Source of the DNA: Mycolicibacter minnesotensis
GTDB taxonomy: Bacteria > Actinomycetota > Actinomycetes > Mycobacteriales > Mycobacteriaceae
Direction: 5' to 3'
DNA length: 64,000 bases
Assembly (NCBI RefSeq): GCF_010731755.1
Contig: NZ_AP022589.1
Location: 1,984,001-2,048,000, forward strand
A program made the translations under genes and the position numbers. The notes under the pieces were generated by a model, which worked only from the letters and a program-made list of their open reading frames with translations, made no database searches and was not told the DNA's origin. Positions 35,274-45,014 of the stretch are shown here, piece by piece; position 1 is the stretch's first letter; each line of letters starts with the position of its first letter.

Positions 35274-35717
35274 ATGAGTACAGTCCATTCATCAATCGAA
35301 CACCACCCTGATCTGTTAGCTCTACGGGCGCGGTACGAGCGCACCGCCGAGTCGATGACTGCCCAGGGAACCTTCGGATTGACGCTGCTGGCGGCCGTCT
35401 ACGGGGCGGTATCCCCGTGGATTGTCGGATTCGAGGCGACCACGAGGTTGGCCGTCAACAACCTGGTCGTGGGACTCTGCGTCGCATTCCTGGCGTGCGG
35501 GATGGCCGCGGCGCTCGACCGCATGCACGGGCTCGCGTGGACCCTGCCCATCTTCGGGGTGTGGTTCACCGCGTCGCCGTGGATCTTGATGCACGGCTCG
35601 CCGAGCCCCGAGATGATCTGGTCCAACGTGATCACCGGTGCGGTGCTGACGATCCTCGGCCTCAATGCCGCGTACTTCGGTATGCGGGCGCGCGGCGAGT
35701 CGGCCCGACACGCCTGA
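35274..35717 (+). CDS. SPW-repeat membrane protein (Rv0188-like)
   Basis: A 147-residue integral membrane protein with four hydrophobic helices. It contains two SPW motifs (VSPWIVGFEA near residue 46 and TASPWILMHGS near residue 102), defining the SPW repeat family. ATG 35274 has GAAAGG a few bases upstream. Rv0188 (143 residues) is the positional match. Function unknown. It converges with ilvD, 55 bases apart. Confidence 0.87.
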   Translation: MSTVHSSIEHHPDLLALRARYERTAESMTAQGTFGLTLLAAVYGAVSPWIVGFEATTRLAVNNLVVGLCVAFLACGMAAALDRMHGLAWTLPIFGVWFTASPWILMHGSPSPEMIWSNVITGAVLTILGLNAAYFGMRARGESARHA

Positions 35718-35772
35718 CGAGCTTGCCGCGAGCAGTCCCCCGCAGGCGGGTGGGCCCACGGGCCGTGGTGGA

Positions 35773-37494
35773 CTAGCCGCAGACGGCGCCCGTAGCGGCC
35801 GAACCCACCAGCTTGCGGTATTTGGCCAGCACGCCGGTGGTGTAGCGCGGCGGCGGCGGGGTGAAACCCTCGGCTCTGGCGGCGAATTCATCCGGATCCG
35901 CCACCACGTCCAGGGTTGCGTTAGCCACGTCGAGGCGGATCTTGTCGCCGTCGCGCAGGAAAGCGACCGGTCCGCCGTCCACCGCCTCCGGGGCGATATG
36001 GCCGACGCACAGGCCGGTGGTGCCACCGGAGAACCGGCCGTCGGTCAACAGCAGGACGTCTTTGCCGAGGCCGGCGCCCTTGATAGCGCCAGTGATCGCG
36101 AGCATCTCGCGCATGCCGGGCCCGCCTTTGGGGCCCTCGTAGCGGATCACCACGGCGTCACCGGCCCGGATCGTGCCGTCTTCCAGGGCGTCGAGGGCCG
36201 CGCGCTCGCCGTCGAAAACCCGTGCGGTGCCCTCGAACACGTCAGTATCGAAGCCGGCGGACTTGACCACCGCGCCGTCCGGTGCGAGCGAGCCGCGCAG
36301 AATGGTGATACCGCCCGTCGGGTGGATCGGGTTGGTCAGCGCGTGCAGCACCTTGCCGTCGACGACCGGGGGATTGAGCTCAGCGATGTTCTCCGCCATC
36401 GTCTTTCCGGTGACGGTCAGGCAGTCGCCGTGCAGCAGGCCGGCTTCCAGCAACGTCTTCAACATGACCGGCACCCCGCCGATCTGGTCGATGTCGTACA
36501 TGACGTGCGCTCCGAACGGCTTGACGTCCGCCAGGTGCGGCACCTTGGCGCCCACCCGGGAGAAGTCGGCCAGGGTCAGATCCACCTCGGCCTCGCGGGC
36601 GATCGCCAGCAGGTGAAGCACCGCGTTGGTCGACCCGCCGAACGCCATCACCACCGCGATCGCGTTCTCGAACGCCTCCTTGGTCAAGATGTCGCGCGCG
36701 GTGATCCCGCGGCGCAGCAACTCCACCACCGCCTGGCCGCTGGCGCGCGCATAGCCGTCGCGGCGCCGGTCGATCGCCGGCGGGGACGCGCTGCCCGGCA
36801 ACGACATGCCCAGCGCCTCAGCCGCGCTAGCCATCGTGTTGGCTGTATACATGCCGCCGCAGGCGCCCTCGCCGGGACAGATCGACCGCTCAATGATGTC
36901 GACGTCCTCTTGGGACATCAGCCCGCGCGAACAGGCGCCGACCGCCTCGAACGCGTCGATGATCGTCACCTCACGCTCGGTGCCGTCGGACAGTTTCGCG
37001 TAGCCCGGCATGGTGGAACCGGCGTAGAGGAAGACCGAGGCCAGATCCAGGCGCGCCGCGGCCATCAGCATGCCGGGCAGCGACTTGTCGCAACCGGCCA
37101 GCAACACCGAGCCGTCGAGCCGCTCGGCGCACATCACCGTCTCGACGCTGTCGGCGATCACTTCACGCGACACCAGGGAGAAGTGCATGCCCTCATGGCC
37201 CATGGAGATGCCGTCGGACACCGAGATGGTGCCGAACTCCAGCGGATAACCGCTCGCCTCCAGCACGCCTTCCTTAGCGGCCTTGGCCAACCGGTCCAGC
37301 GAAAGATTGCAGGGTGTGATCTCGTTCCACGACGAGGCCACGCCGATCTGGGGCTTGGCGAAGTCGTCATCGCCCATGCCGACCGCGCGCAACATCCCGC
37401 GGGCAGCGGTCTTCTCCAGGCCGTCGGTGACGTCACGACTGCGCGGCTTGATGTCGACGGACGTCCCAGTGGCGTCGGTGCTCGGAGAATTCAC
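35773..37494 (-). CDS. ilvD: Dihydroxy-acid dehydratase
   Basis: A 573-residue dihydroxy-acid dehydratase, the third step of valine, isoleucine and leucine (and pantothenate) synthesis; M. tuberculosis IlvD has 575. Iron-sulfur ligand motifs are seen: [25 protein letters not shown] and [26 protein letters not shown] is also conserved. I set the start at GTG 37494 because the upstream open frame has no family similarity and CATACT (37501-37506 on the plus strand, read on minus) lies six bases before it, suggesting leaderless expression. The RicR operator for the divergent gene is in the same short intergenic region. Confidence 0.95.
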   Translation of the reverse strand: MNSPSTDATGTSVDIKPRSRDVTDGLEKTAARGMLRAVGMGDDDFAKPQIGVASSWNEITPCNLSLDRLAKAAKEGVLEASGYPLEFGTISVSDGISMGHEGMHFSLVSREVIADSVETVMCAERLDGSVLLAGCDKSLPGMLMAAARLDLASVFLYAGSTMPGYAKLSDGTEREVTIIDAFEAVGACSRGLMSQEDVDIIERSICPGEGACGGMYTANTMASAAEALGMSLPGSASPPAIDRRRDGYARASGQAVVELLRRGITARDILTKEAFENAIAVVMAFGGSTNAVLHLLAIAREAEVDLTLADFSRVGAKVPHLADVKPFGAHVMYDIDQIGGVPVMLKTLLEAGLLHGDCLTVTGKTMAENIAELNPPVVDGKVLHALTNPIHPTGGITILRGSLAPDGAVVKSAGFDTDVFEGTARVFDGERAALDALEDGTIRAGDAVVIRYEGPKGGPGMREMLAITGAIKGAGLGKDVLLLTDGRFSGGTTGLCVGHIAPEAVDGGPVAFLRDGDKIRLDVANATLDVVADPDEFAARAEGFTPPPPRYTTGVLAKYRKLVGSAATGAVCG

Positions 37495-37538
37495 CAGCTC
37501 AGTATGCCGGTAGGGCCGGACCCGGCAAAACGAATAAA

Positions 37539-37555
37539 ATACCCCGCGGGGGTAT
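37539..37555. promoter_or_regulatory. RicR-type copper operator upstream of the DUF305-ricR operon
   Basis: ATACCCC-GCG-GGGGTAT, again two perfect seven-base arms, differing from the mymT copy only in the three-base centre. TAAAAT at 37535-37540 overlaps its left edge and may be the -10, so bound RicR would block the promoter of its own operon. Confidence 0.9.
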
Positions 37556-37571
37556 GCGCTACAGTGTGCGC

Positions 37572-38141
37572 ATGAGAACCGTCCTGACCGTCGTGGCCGC
37601 GGTGGTCGCCAGCGTCGTTGTGGGTGGATGCCACCGCGAGCCCACACCCGCGCCGGAGGCCCCGACGAGTTCAGTCGGGATGAGCGTCGGCAGTCCCGCG
37701 GATGTGACGTTTCTGGAAGACATGGTGATCCACCACCAGCAGGCCTTGGAGCTTGCAGCCCTGGTTCCCACCCAGAGTTCCGACCCGGCGCTGGTGGCGT
37801 TCGCCGACCAGAGCGCGGCCCAGCAGCGCACCGAGCTGCAGGGGTGTCAGGCGCAATTGCTGCAGTGGGAGTTGCCCCTTAGCCATGCCGGCCAGGACCC
37901 CGGGGACATCCCCGGAATGGTGGACAAGGCGATCCTGGATCGGCTGCGCGGTCTGCGCGGCGACGCATTCGACACGCTGTGGCTGCAGACGATGATCGCC
38001 CATCACCGTGCCGCGATCGCTATGGCGCAGAACGAAATCGAACACGGCGAGAGTCCCGAGGCGATCAGCATCGCGCAGACGCTGGTGCCGCTTCAACAAT
38101 CCGAGATCAGCCAGATGAACCGACTGTTGGGGGCGCCATGA
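37572..38141 (+). CDS. DUF305 lipoprotein in the ricR operon
   Basis: A 189-residue lipoprotein: signal peptide [20 protein letters not shown] with lipobox (Cys20), a Pro-rich linker, then a DUF305 four-helix domain with two His-rich motifs, [16 protein letters not shown] and [16 protein letters not shown]. The paired HH motifs and nearby Met residues suit metal binding. The frame also has ATG 37554, but that lies in the operator and spoils the signal peptide. It overlaps ricR as ATGA and follows a RicR operator, so a role in extracytoplasmic copper handling is likely (inference). To my knowledge M. tuberculosis has no such gene directly before ricR. Confidence 0.86.
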   Translation: MRTVLTVVAAVVASVVVGGCHREPTPAPEAPTSSVGMSVGSPADVTFLEDMVIHHQQALELAALVPTQSSDPALVAFADQSAAQQRTELQGCQAQLLQWELPLSHAGQDPGDIPGMVDKAILDRLRGLRGDAFDTLWLQTMIAHHRAAIAMAQNEIEHGESPEAISIAQTLVPLQQSEISQMNRLLGAP

Positions 38142-38431
38142 CCACCGAAGCTCCGGGTTACTCCCCGCGTAAGGACAACTACGCCAAGCGGCTGCGCCGC
38201 ATCGAGGGCCAGGTGCGCGGCATCGCGAAGATGATCGACGAGGACAAGTACTGCATCGATGTGCTCACTCAGATCAGTGCGGTCAACAGCGCGCTGCGGT
38301 CGGTCGCGCTGAACCTGCTGGACGAACACTTGGTGCACTGCGTCAGCGGGGCCGTCGCAGCCGGTGGCGAAGAGGCCGACGCGAAACTCACCGAAGCCTC
38401 CGCCGCGATCGCGCGGTTGGTCCGTTCCTGA
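38138..38431 (+). CDS. ricR: RicR, CsoR-family copper-sensing repressor
   Basis: A 97-residue all-helical CsoR/RicR repressor; M. tuberculosis RicR (Rv0190) has 96. Cu(I) ligands are Cys39 (DKYCIDVL), His64 and Cys68 (LLDEHLVHCV), the required C-H-C set. RRIEGQVRGIAKMI is the family DNA-binding helix. It should repress mymT and its own operon through the two 17-bp palindromes found here, releasing on Cu(I) binding. ATG 38138 overlaps the DUF305 stop; the longer open frame upstream is out of register with DUF305 and is rejected. Confidence 0.94.
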   Translation: MTTEAPGYSPRKDNYAKRLRRIEGQVRGIAKMIDEDKYCIDVLTQISAVNSALRSVALNLLDEHLVHCVSGAVAAGGEEADAKLTEASAAIARLVRS

Positions 38432-38510
38432 CCCCCTCGCCGTTACCATGTGATCCAGCAGTTACCGGGAGCGCAATGCGCCACGGACCACTGGACACTG
38501 CTCCCAATAC

Positions 38511-39722
38511 ATGACTGTGGAAACCGGAAGTACCCGATCGAGGCCGTGGACGCCGCAGACCACGGCTCGGTTGGCGATCCTGTCCGCGGCCGCCTTCATC
38601 TATGCCACCGCCGAAATCCTGCCGGTCGGCGCGCTGCCCGCGATCTCAGTGGGGCTGGGCGTCAGTGAGGCGCTGGTCGGAACCCTGCTGGCCTGGTACG
38701 CGGTGGTGGCAGCCGCCACGACGCTTCCGCTGGTGCGCTGGACCGCGTTCTGGCCGCGACGTCGGGTGCTGCTGCTCACCCTGGTCTGCCTGACCACCTC
38801 GCAGGTGATTTCGGCAATGGCGCCGAATTTCGCTGTGCTGGCGGCCGGCCGTGCGCTGTGCGCTGTCACGCACGGCCTGATGTGGTCCGTGCTGGCGCCT
38901 ATCGCCACTCGGCTGGTGCCGCCCAGTCATTCCGGCCGGGCGACCACGGCGATCTACGTCGGTACCAGCCTTGCGCTGGTAGTCGGCATCCCGCTGACGT
39001 CGGCCATGAGCCTGCTCTGGGGTTGGCGACTGGCCGTGGTGGTGATCACCGTGGCGGCCGCGGCCGTCACACTGGCAGCCCGGCTCGCGCTACCGGCCCT
39101 GATCCTCAGTACCGATCAGCTGGCACTGGTAGGCAACCACCACCACCGCAACGGACGGTTGGTGGCGGTGAGCGCGCTGATGCTGATCGCGGTCACCGGG
39201 CACTTCATCTCGTACACGTTCATCGTGGTGATCATCGGCGACGTCGTCGGTGTTTCGGATGCTCGCCTGGCCTGGCTACTGGCCGCGTTCGGCGCGGCGG
39301 GCCTGATCGCGATGCCGCTGTTGGCGCGGACGGTCGACCATCGCCCGAAAATGGTCACCGGTGGATGCATGGCTGCGATGTCGGCCGCTTTCGTGGTGCT
39401 TGCCGCGCTGTCGATCGGCGGGCACCACAGCGCCGGGACGGGAGTCCTCGGGGCCGCCGCGCTCGTGTTGTGGGGGGCGATGGCGATGGCGGTGTCGCCG
39501 ATGCTGCAGTCGGCGGCGATGCGTACCGCGCCCGACGACCCCGATGGCGCCTCGGGGCTGTATGTCACCGCCTTCCAGGTCGGTATCACCGGGGGCTCGC
39601 TGGCCGGCGGGCTGCTGTTCGAGCGGGCCGGAACCTCGGCGATGTTGACCGCTTCGGCGGTGTTGGTGGGTCTGGCCGCGCTGGGGATCGCGGCGAGCAA
39701 GCGGCTTTTTGTCGTTCCCTGA
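38511..39722 (+). CDS. MFS exporter (Rv0191-like)
   Basis: A 403-residue major facilitator with twelve predicted membrane helices. After helix 2 the loop WPRRRVLLLTLVCL matches the motif A position, and PVGALPAISVGLGVSEALVG near the start is typical of the AraJ/sugar-drug efflux group (DHA1). Rv0191 (about 413) is in the same place after ricR. A TACCAT hexamer at 38444-38449 could be its -10. Substrate unknown. Confidence 0.87.
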   Translation: MTVETGSTRSRPWTPQTTARLAILSAAAFIYATAEILPVGALPAISVGLGVSEALVGTLLAWYAVVAAATTLPLVRWTAFWPRRRVLLLTLVCLTTSQVISAMAPNFAVLAAGRALCAVTHGLMWSVLAPIATRLVPPSHSGRATTAIYVGTSLALVVGIPLTSAMSLLWGWRLAVVVITVAAAAVTLAARLALPALILSTDQLALVGNHHHRNGRLVAVSALMLIAVTGHFISYTFIVVIIGDVVGVSDARLAWLLAAFGAAGLIAMPLLARTVDHRPKMVTGGCMAAMSAAFVVLAALSIGGHHSAGTGVLGAAALVLWGAMAMAVSPMLQSAAMRTAPDDPDGASGLYVTAFQVGITGGSLAGGLLFERAGTSAMLTASAVLVGLAALGIAASKRLFVVP

Positions 39723-39884
39723 CGGCTCTGGACCGGTAACGTTCGCCACTGCGCTGGCGGAGGAAAGCACTGCTCAGAGCATTTCCTTGGGGCCATCCTC
39801 GGGGCATCTCGCCTGAGGTCGGAGTTAGCTGGAAGCTGCGCTGTGCGACACTGGAACCACATGTGTGACCGGGGAGGTATGTAG

Positions 39885-41003
39885 ATGTCGGGATGGAAGC
39901 TCGTGCGGATCGGGGCGTGGTTCAGCACCGCCGCATTGGCCGCAGGGCTCACCTTCGGGTGTGGGTCGGCGCTGGCCGACCCGCCACAGCAGCCCGGTGA
40001 CCCGGCTGTGGCGAATGCCGGACCGGTCGATCCGGCCGCGCCGCCGCCCGGGCCGGAGTTGCCGCCGCCCCCGCCTGAACTTCCGCCCCCGCCCCCCGCG
40101 GGTGAACCGGTTGGCTTCCCGCCACCGCCCGAACCTGCTCCGCCGGCACCGTTAGGTGCTCCCGAGGGCGTTCCCGCCGATCCGGCTGCGCAGGCCGTCC
40201 CGGTCGATCCAGCCGCCCCGGCGGAACCGGGCGCGGTTCCGGCGGTGGCCGCCGGTCCGGTTGTCGGGCAGAACCCGGAGCCGTTCACCGGTGCCCCGCC
40301 GTTCCTGCCGCCGACCTTCAACCCGGTCAACGGCTCGATGGTGGGTGTCGCCAAGCCGATCATCATCGACTTCCAGCGGCCCATCGCCGACAAGGCGATG
40401 GCCGAGCAGGCCATCCACATCTCGTCGAACCCGCCCGTGTCCGGCAAGTTCTACTGGATGACCCCGAGCCAGGTGCGGTGGCGTCCGCTGAACTTCTGGC
40501 CCGCCCACACCGTCGTCAACATCGACGCCGCCGGCACCAAGTCGGGTTTCCGGGTCGGCGACTCGCTGGTGGCCACCGCCGACGACAAGACGCATCAGAT
40601 GACGATCACCCGTGACGGCAAGGTGGAGAAGACCTTCCCGATGTCGATGGGCATGAGCGCGGGTGGTCACGAGACCCCCAACGGCACTTACTACGTGCTG
40701 GAGAAGTTCCCCACGGTGGTGATGGATTCGTCCACCTATGGGGTTCCGGTGAACTCCAGTTGGGGTTACAAGCTCACCGTGCAGGACGCGGTCCGGATCG
40801 ACAACAGCGGCGGATTCGTGCACAGCGCGCCGTGGTCGGTCGCTGATCAGGGCAAGCGCAATGTCAGTCATGGCTGCATCAACCTGAGCCCGGCCAACGC
40901 CAAGTGGTTCTACGAGAACTTCGGCAGCGGCGACCCCGTGGTGGTGAAGAACTCCGTGGGCTCCTACACCAAGAACGACGGGTCGCAGGACTGGCAGCTG
41001 TAG
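39885..41003 (+). CDS. L,D-transpeptidase (LdtMt4/Rv0192-like)
   Basis: A 372-residue exported enzyme: signal peptide (about 1-31), a Pro-rich linker to about 145, a bacterial Ig-like domain (about 150-215, [17 protein letters not shown]) and a YkuD catalytic domain. The active-site motif [15 protein letters not shown] holds His329 and Cys331. It forms 3-3 cross-links in peptidoglycan and is the target class of carbapenems. ATG 39885 has GGGGAGG at 39871-39877. Rv0192 matches in size and order. Confidence 0.93.
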   Translation: MSGWKLVRIGAWFSTAALAAGLTFGCGSALADPPQQPGDPAVANAGPVDPAAPPPGPELPPPPPELPPPPPAGEPVGFPPPPEPAPPAPLGAPEGVPADPAAQAVPVDPAAPAEPGAVPAVAAGPVVGQNPEPFTGAPPFLPPTFNPVNGSMVGVAKPIIIDFQRPIADKAMAEQAIHISSNPPVSGKFYWMTPSQVRWRPLNFWPAHTVVNIDAAGTKSGFRVGDSLVATADDKTHQMTITRDGKVEKTFPMSMGMSAGGHETPNGTYYVLEKFPTVVMDSSTYGVPVNSSWGYKLTVQDAVRIDNSGGFVHSAPWSVADQGKRNVSHGCINLSPANAKWFYENFGSGDPVVVKNSVGSYTKNDGSQDWQL

Positions 41004-41046
41004 GGCAGACCGCCCAACCCTCAACCGCGCAGTAGAACGGCCGCGC

Positions 41047-43032
41047 TCAGTTCCAGATTCGGACCCGCGAAGCGGGCTCCAGGTAGAGAGCGTCGTTGGG
41101 GGTGACCGCGAAGGCGTCGTAGAACGCGTCCATGTTGCGGACCACCCCGTTGCACCGGAACTCCGGCGGTGAGTGCGGGTCTACGGCCAGGCGGCGGATC
41201 GCCTCGGCGTCGCGGGACTTGGTGCGCCACACCTGCGCCCAGCCGAAGAAGACCCGCTGGGTGCCGGTCAGACCTTCGATCACCGGTGCCTCGGCGCCGG
41301 CCAGCGACAGCTGGTAGGCGAGCAGCGCAATGGAAAGACCCCCCAGATCGCCGATGTTCTCCCCGACGGTGAACGCGCCGTTGACGTGTCGGTCGGCGTC
41401 GAGCTGACGCGGGACGTAGGTCTCATACTGGGCGATCAACGCGCTGGTGCGGGAGCCGAACTCGGTGCGGTCGGCGTCGGTCCACCAGTCGATCAGGTTG
41501 CCGTCGCCGTCGTACTTGGCTCCCTGGTCGTCGAAACCGTGGCCGATCTCGTGGCCGATCACCGCACCGATTCCGCCGTAATTGGCCGCGTCATCGGCCT
41601 CGGCGTCGAAGAACGGTGGCTGCAGGATCGCCGCGGGAAAGACGATCTCGTTCATCCCGGGGTTGTAGTAGGCATTGACGGTCTGCGGCGTCATGAACCA
41701 TTCGTCGCGGTCCACCGGCCGGCCCAGCTTGGCCAGTTCCCGGTCGTAGTTGACCGCGTAGCCGCGGAGGTAGTTGCCGTACAGATCAGTGCGGTCGGTG
41801 GCCAGCACTGAGTAGTCCCGCCAGCTGGCGGGGTAGCCCACCTTGGCGGTGAATTTGTCCAGCTTGGCCAGCGCGCGTTCCCGGGTGGCCGGGGTCATCC
41901 AGTCCAAATTGGTGATGCTCACCCGGTACGCCTCGCGTAGGTTGCCGACCAGCTCGTCGACTCGCGCCTTGGCGTCGGGCGGAAAATGCCGCTCCACGTA
42001 GAGCTTTCCGACGGCATCGCCCAACAGCGATTCCACCACCGAAACGCCGCGCTTCCAGCGGTCCCGGATCTGTTCGGTGCCCGACAGGCGGCGCCCGTAG
42101 AAGGCGAAGTCCTCGGCGATCAACTCCTCGGTCAACAGACCGGCGCGGGCATGAATCAGCCGCCACCGCGCCCAGTCCTGCCACTCGGCGAAGTCCGCGC
42201 CTTCCCACAGTGCGGCGAAGGAGTTCAGGAAGTCGGGCTGGCGCACCACCAATTCGTCGGCGGTATCGGGCCGCACGCCCAGCGCGCTCACCCAGCCGGC
42301 CCAGTCGAAGCCGGGCGCCTCGGCGGGCAGACCTGCCAAGGTGCGCAGGTTGTAGGTCAGATCGGCATCGCGGCGTTTCACCACATCCCAGTGCGCAGCC
42401 GCCAACCTGGTCTCCAGCGTCACGATGCGCTCGGCGGTACCGGCGTACTCGCCCGGGTCCCCGCCGTAGACCAGCGCGAACATCGCCGCGATGTGGCCGG
42501 GGTAGGCGGCCAGGATCTCTGCGTGCTGTTCGTCGCGGTAGTAGGACTCGTCCGGCAGCCCGATGCCGGACTGGCTCAGGTGCAGCAGGTAACGACTCGA
42601 GTCCTTCGAGTCGGTGTCGACATAAAGGCCCACGCCCCCGCCGACGCCGGTGCGCTGAACCGCTCCCAGCACCGCCGCCAGGGCCACGCGGTCGCCGGCG
42701 TCGTCGATCGCCGCCAACTCCCGGCGTAACGGCTGCACTCCGCGTTCGCGCACGGTCTGCTCGTCCATAAAGCTGGCGTAGAGGTCGCCGATCCGGCGTT
42801 CATCGGTGCCGGCGGCAGAGTGGCTGGCGGCGGCCTCGGTGATGAGGTCACGGACCTCGATCTCGGCCCGGTCGAACAAAGTGCGGAAGGCGCCATCGGT
42901 GGCCCGGTCCGGTGGCATCTGGTAATCGTCGAGCCAGCGGCCGTTGACGTGACCGAACAGATCGTCCTGCGGACGAACCGCACTGTCCACGTGGGTGAGA
43001 TCGACGCCGGAACGGGTGGCTGGTGAGGTCAC
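41047..43032 (-). CDS. zmp1: Zmp1 zinc metalloprotease (M13/neprilysin family)
   Basis: A 661-residue M13 peptidase; M. tuberculosis Zmp1 has 663. Zinc motif GHEIGHGFDDQGAKYDGDG (His494, Glu495, His498), third ligand Glu in VGENIGDLGGL, and substrate-binding NAYYNPGMNEIVFPAA (NAYY). GTG 43032 has GGAAGG upstream and gives the usual family N-terminus; the longer frame is a shadow of omamA. No signal peptide is obvious, as in M. tuberculosis, where it is found outside the cell and affects phagosome arrest. Divergent from omamA with 51 bases between. Confidence 0.95.
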   Translation of the reverse strand: MTSPATRSGVDLTHVDSAVRPQDDLFGHVNGRWLDDYQMPPDRATDGAFRTLFDRAEIEVRDLITEAAASHSAAGTDERRIGDLYASFMDEQTVRERGVQPLRRELAAIDDAGDRVALAAVLGAVQRTGVGGGVGLYVDTDSKDSSRYLLHLSQSGIGLPDESYYRDEQHAEILAAYPGHIAAMFALVYGGDPGEYAGTAERIVTLETRLAAAHWDVVKRRDADLTYNLRTLAGLPAEAPGFDWAGWVSALGVRPDTADELVVRQPDFLNSFAALWEGADFAEWQDWARWRLIHARAGLLTEELIAEDFAFYGRRLSGTEQIRDRWKRGVSVVESLLGDAVGKLYVERHFPPDAKARVDELVGNLREAYRVSITNLDWMTPATRERALAKLDKFTAKVGYPASWRDYSVLATDRTDLYGNYLRGYAVNYDRELAKLGRPVDRDEWFMTPQTVNAYYNPGMNEIVFPAAILQPPFFDAEADDAANYGGIGAVIGHEIGHGFDDQGAKYDGDGNLIDWWTDADRTEFGSRTSALIAQYETYVPRQLDADRHVNGAFTVGENIGDLGGLSIALLAYQLSLAGAEAPVIEGLTGTQRVFFGWAQVWRTKSRDAEAIRRLAVDPHSPPEFRCNGVVRNMDAFYDAFAVTPNDALYLEPASRVRIWN

Positions 43033-43070
43033 CAGCCCATCCTTCCACGACGGATGCCGCAGCTCTCCTG

Positions 43071-43076
43071 TAGCGT
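43071..43076 (+). promoter_or_regulatory. Leaderless-type -10 hexamer (TAGCGT) of omamA
   Basis: TAGCGT ends seven bases before ATG 43084. It supports that ATG over the upstream in-frame GTG at 43054. Confidence 0.6.
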
Positions 43077-43083
43077 CACCGCC

Positions 43084-43788
43084 ATGGCTGACGAGGAGCA
43101 ACCGGACGTCTCCACCGAGGTGGAGGACGCAATCATCGATCCCGGTGCCGCCACTGTAGAAAGCGTCAAGGACCAGGACGCTACCCCCAAACCCAAAGCG
43201 AAGACGGCCAAGAAGAGCGTCGGCGGCAAGCCGGCCGCGGCAGCCCCGGGCAGTGGCCTCTCCGGCTACGGATGGGGCTCGGTGGTGCTGGGCCTGGTCG
43301 CCGTGGCGGCGTTGATTTTCAGTGGGTACACCTGGGAGCTCCACCACAAAGACACCAAGGAGCGCGAACACCGCAGCCAAGTGCTGCAGACCGCCGCCAG
43401 CTGGACCAGTGTGCTGATCAACTTGAACGCCGAGAACGTCGAGAAGGGCATGGCGCGACTGCGCGACAAGACGGTGGGCGAGCTCAACGGCGAGTTCGAC
43501 GCGGCCCTGGCGCCCTACCGCGATGTTGTTCAGCGGATCCAGTCGCGCAGCAGCGGCCGGATCGAAGCGGTCGCCATCGAGCTGGAGCACCACGATCTCG
43601 ACGAATCCGCCGGAGTGGGCAATGACAAGCCGTCGAGCCCAGGCCGCACCGACCCGGTGATGGTGATCGCCACTTCGATCGCCGAGAACGTGGGCGGCAG
43701 GCCGCAGACCGTGCACTGGGCGTTGCACCTCGACGTCACCGCCGTCGGCGATGACCTGATGATCTCCCGATTGAGGTCCATTCGATGA
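43084..43788 (+). CDS. omamA: OmamA, orphan Mce-associated membrane protein (Rv0199-like)
   Basis: A 234-residue single-pass protein: acidic and Lys-rich N-terminus, membrane helix at about residues 62-82 (VVLGLVAVAALIFSGYTW) and a Mam domain with SWTSVLINLNAENVEKGM, DKTVGELNGEFD and a basic end. Rv0199 (OmamA) is known to stabilise Mce1 subunits and to be needed for lipid import. Position after zmp1 and before an OmamB-like gene confirms it. It overlaps omamB as ATGA. Confidence 0.9.
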   Translation: MADEEQPDVSTEVEDAIIDPGAATVESVKDQDATPKPKAKTAKKSVGGKPAAAAPGSGLSGYGWGSVVLGLVAVAALIFSGYTWELHHKDTKEREHRSQVLQTAASWTSVLINLNAENVEKGMARLRDKTVGELNGEFDAALAPYRDVVQRIQSRSSGRIEAVAIELEHHDLDESAGVGNDKPSSPGRTDPVMVIATSIAENVGGRPQTVHWALHLDVTAVGDDLMISRLRSIR

Positions 43789-44498
43789 GCAAGGTGGATG
43801 CCCTGAAAGCCCAGACGCCGTGGCGGGTCGCGGCCATCGATGTCGCCGCGCCGCTGGCCGCGATCGGTGGCCTGCTGCTGGTGGGCCCCACCCTGGGCTG
43901 GCCGGTGTGGTACGTGTCGTTGTGCTCGGTGCTGGCGCTGCTGATCGTCGAGGGCATGGTGGTCAACTTCGTGTTGCTGCGCCGCGACAAGGTCACGATC
44001 GGCACCGACGATGAACGGCCCGGTCTGCGCTTCGGGGTTGTCGCTTTGGCCGCTGCGGCGCTGGTCGCCGCCGCGGTACTGGGCTACCTGCGCTGGACGG
44101 TGCCGGATCGCGAGCTGGAGGCCGACTCCTATGAGGTGGTCAAGGTAGCGGTCGGCATGGCCGAAGCCGCCGCCACGGTCTCGCCGGCCGACCCCGACAC
44201 GTCCATCGACAAGGCCGCGTCCTACATGGTTCCCGATCGGATCCCCGCGTTTCGGGAGAGCATCGGCCGGACCGCCAGCGACATGGCTAACCGCAACATC
44301 TCGGTCGAGGCGGACACGCTCAGTGCCGGTGTCGAGGCGCTCGGGCCGTCGGCTGCGCGGGTCGCCGTGGTGATGCGCAGCGTCCAGACGGTGGCCAACC
44401 AACAGGTCAAGCAGTCGGTGGTCCCCGTCCGGGTCACGCTGACCAAGCGAGGCGACCAATGGCTGGTTCTGGAGATGTCACCGATTCACGCTCGCTGA
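43785..44498 (+). CDS. omamB: OmamB, orphan Mce-associated membrane protein (Rv0200-like)
   Basis: A 237-residue protein with more membrane segments than other Mams: two helices near residues 20-62 (AAIDVAAPLAAIGGLLLVG and WYVSLCSVLALLIVEG), a third at about 86-104, then a Mam-like periplasmic domain ending in GDQWLVLEMSPIHAR. Rv0200 (about 229) matches in size and place. ATG 43785 overlaps omamA. Likely partner of OmamA in Mce transporter stability. Confidence 0.87.
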   Translation: MSKVDALKAQTPWRVAAIDVAAPLAAIGGLLLVGPTLGWPVWYVSLCSVLALLIVEGMVVNFVLLRRDKVTIGTDDERPGLRFGVVALAAAALVAAAVLGYLRWTVPDRELEADSYEVVKVAVGMAEAAATVSPADPDTSIDKAASYMVPDRIPAFRESIGRTASDMANRNISVEADTLSAGVEALGPSAARVAVVMRSVQTVANQQVKQSVVPVRVTLTKRGDQWLVLEMSPIHAR

Positions 44499-44511
44499 CC
44501 CGACAGCGACA

Positions 44512-44535
44512 GCCCGGCGTCAGACGACGTCGGGC
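44512..44535. terminator. Hairpin between omamB and the XRE gene, possible terminator
   Basis: Ten-base arms (44512-44521 and 44526-44535, GCCCGGCGTC against GACGTCGGGC) match at nine positions around a four-base loop. It spans the convergent gene ends and overlaps the XRE stop. There is no T tract, so its activity is uncertain. Confidence 0.45.
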
Positions 44536-45014
44536 GTGTCGCGGGTATGCAGTTTGACGAAGCGGTCCGAGAGTCGACGCATCCGGACCATCAGCGACGC
44601 CGGCGGACTGACCGCGGCGCTGAGGTATTCACCGAGCGTGTCGGCCGGAACCCCGATCCGTGAGGCGAACTCCTGCTGGCTCAGGCCGGACCGCTCGATG
44701 AGCACCCGCATGTGCCGCGCCACTTCCGCGCGTTCGTTGGCTTCCAGATGTGCGCGAGCGCGGGTCAAGACCTCCGCGAGCGCCTTGGAGATGCCGAAGG
44801 ACGGGGTGCCGTCCAGCACCTCTTCGACCTGGCGGGCAGTGCGACCATAGGGGTCGCGCTTAAGCGCGACCACGATGAGCTGCCAGGTGCCGATGTCGCC
44901 GCTCTGCAACGCAGAACGGATCGCCGAGGTGGGCCAGAACTCGACCGGCCGGTCGGTGTCGCCGGCAGGCTGCCGGGGCAGCGACCCACGACGTCGGTCC
45001 GCGGCCAACGTCAC
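44520..45014 (-). CDS. XRE-family transcriptional regulator (Rv0201c-like)
   Basis: A 164-residue cytoplasmic protein with a helix-turn-helix near the C-terminus (IERSGLSQQEFASRIGVPADTLGEYLSA, about residues 105-135, given by position). The N-terminal half (VEFWPTSAIRSALQSGDIG) is conserved in related mycobacterial proteins. GTG 45014 overlaps the mmpL11 stop as GTGA, and the resulting length matches Rv0201c (166). It is therefore likely cotranscribed with mmpL11. Confidence 0.85.
   Translation of the reverse strand: MTLAADRRRGSLPRQPAGDTDRPVEFWPTSAIRSALQSGDIGTWQLIVVALKRDPYGRTARQVEEVLDGTPSFGISKALAEVLTRARAHLEANERAEVARHMRVLIERSGLSQQEFASRIGVPADTLGEYLSAAVSPPASLMVRMRRLSDRFVKLHTRDTPDVV

Noticed and set aside
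38450-38668. Open frame overlapping the start of the MFS gene
   Set aside because: It runs in another frame through the MFS coding sequence with no recognisable domain.
43033-43728. Upstream extension of the Zmp1 frame
   Set aside because: It is antisense to omamA; GTG 43032 has a ribosome binding site and gives the family length.
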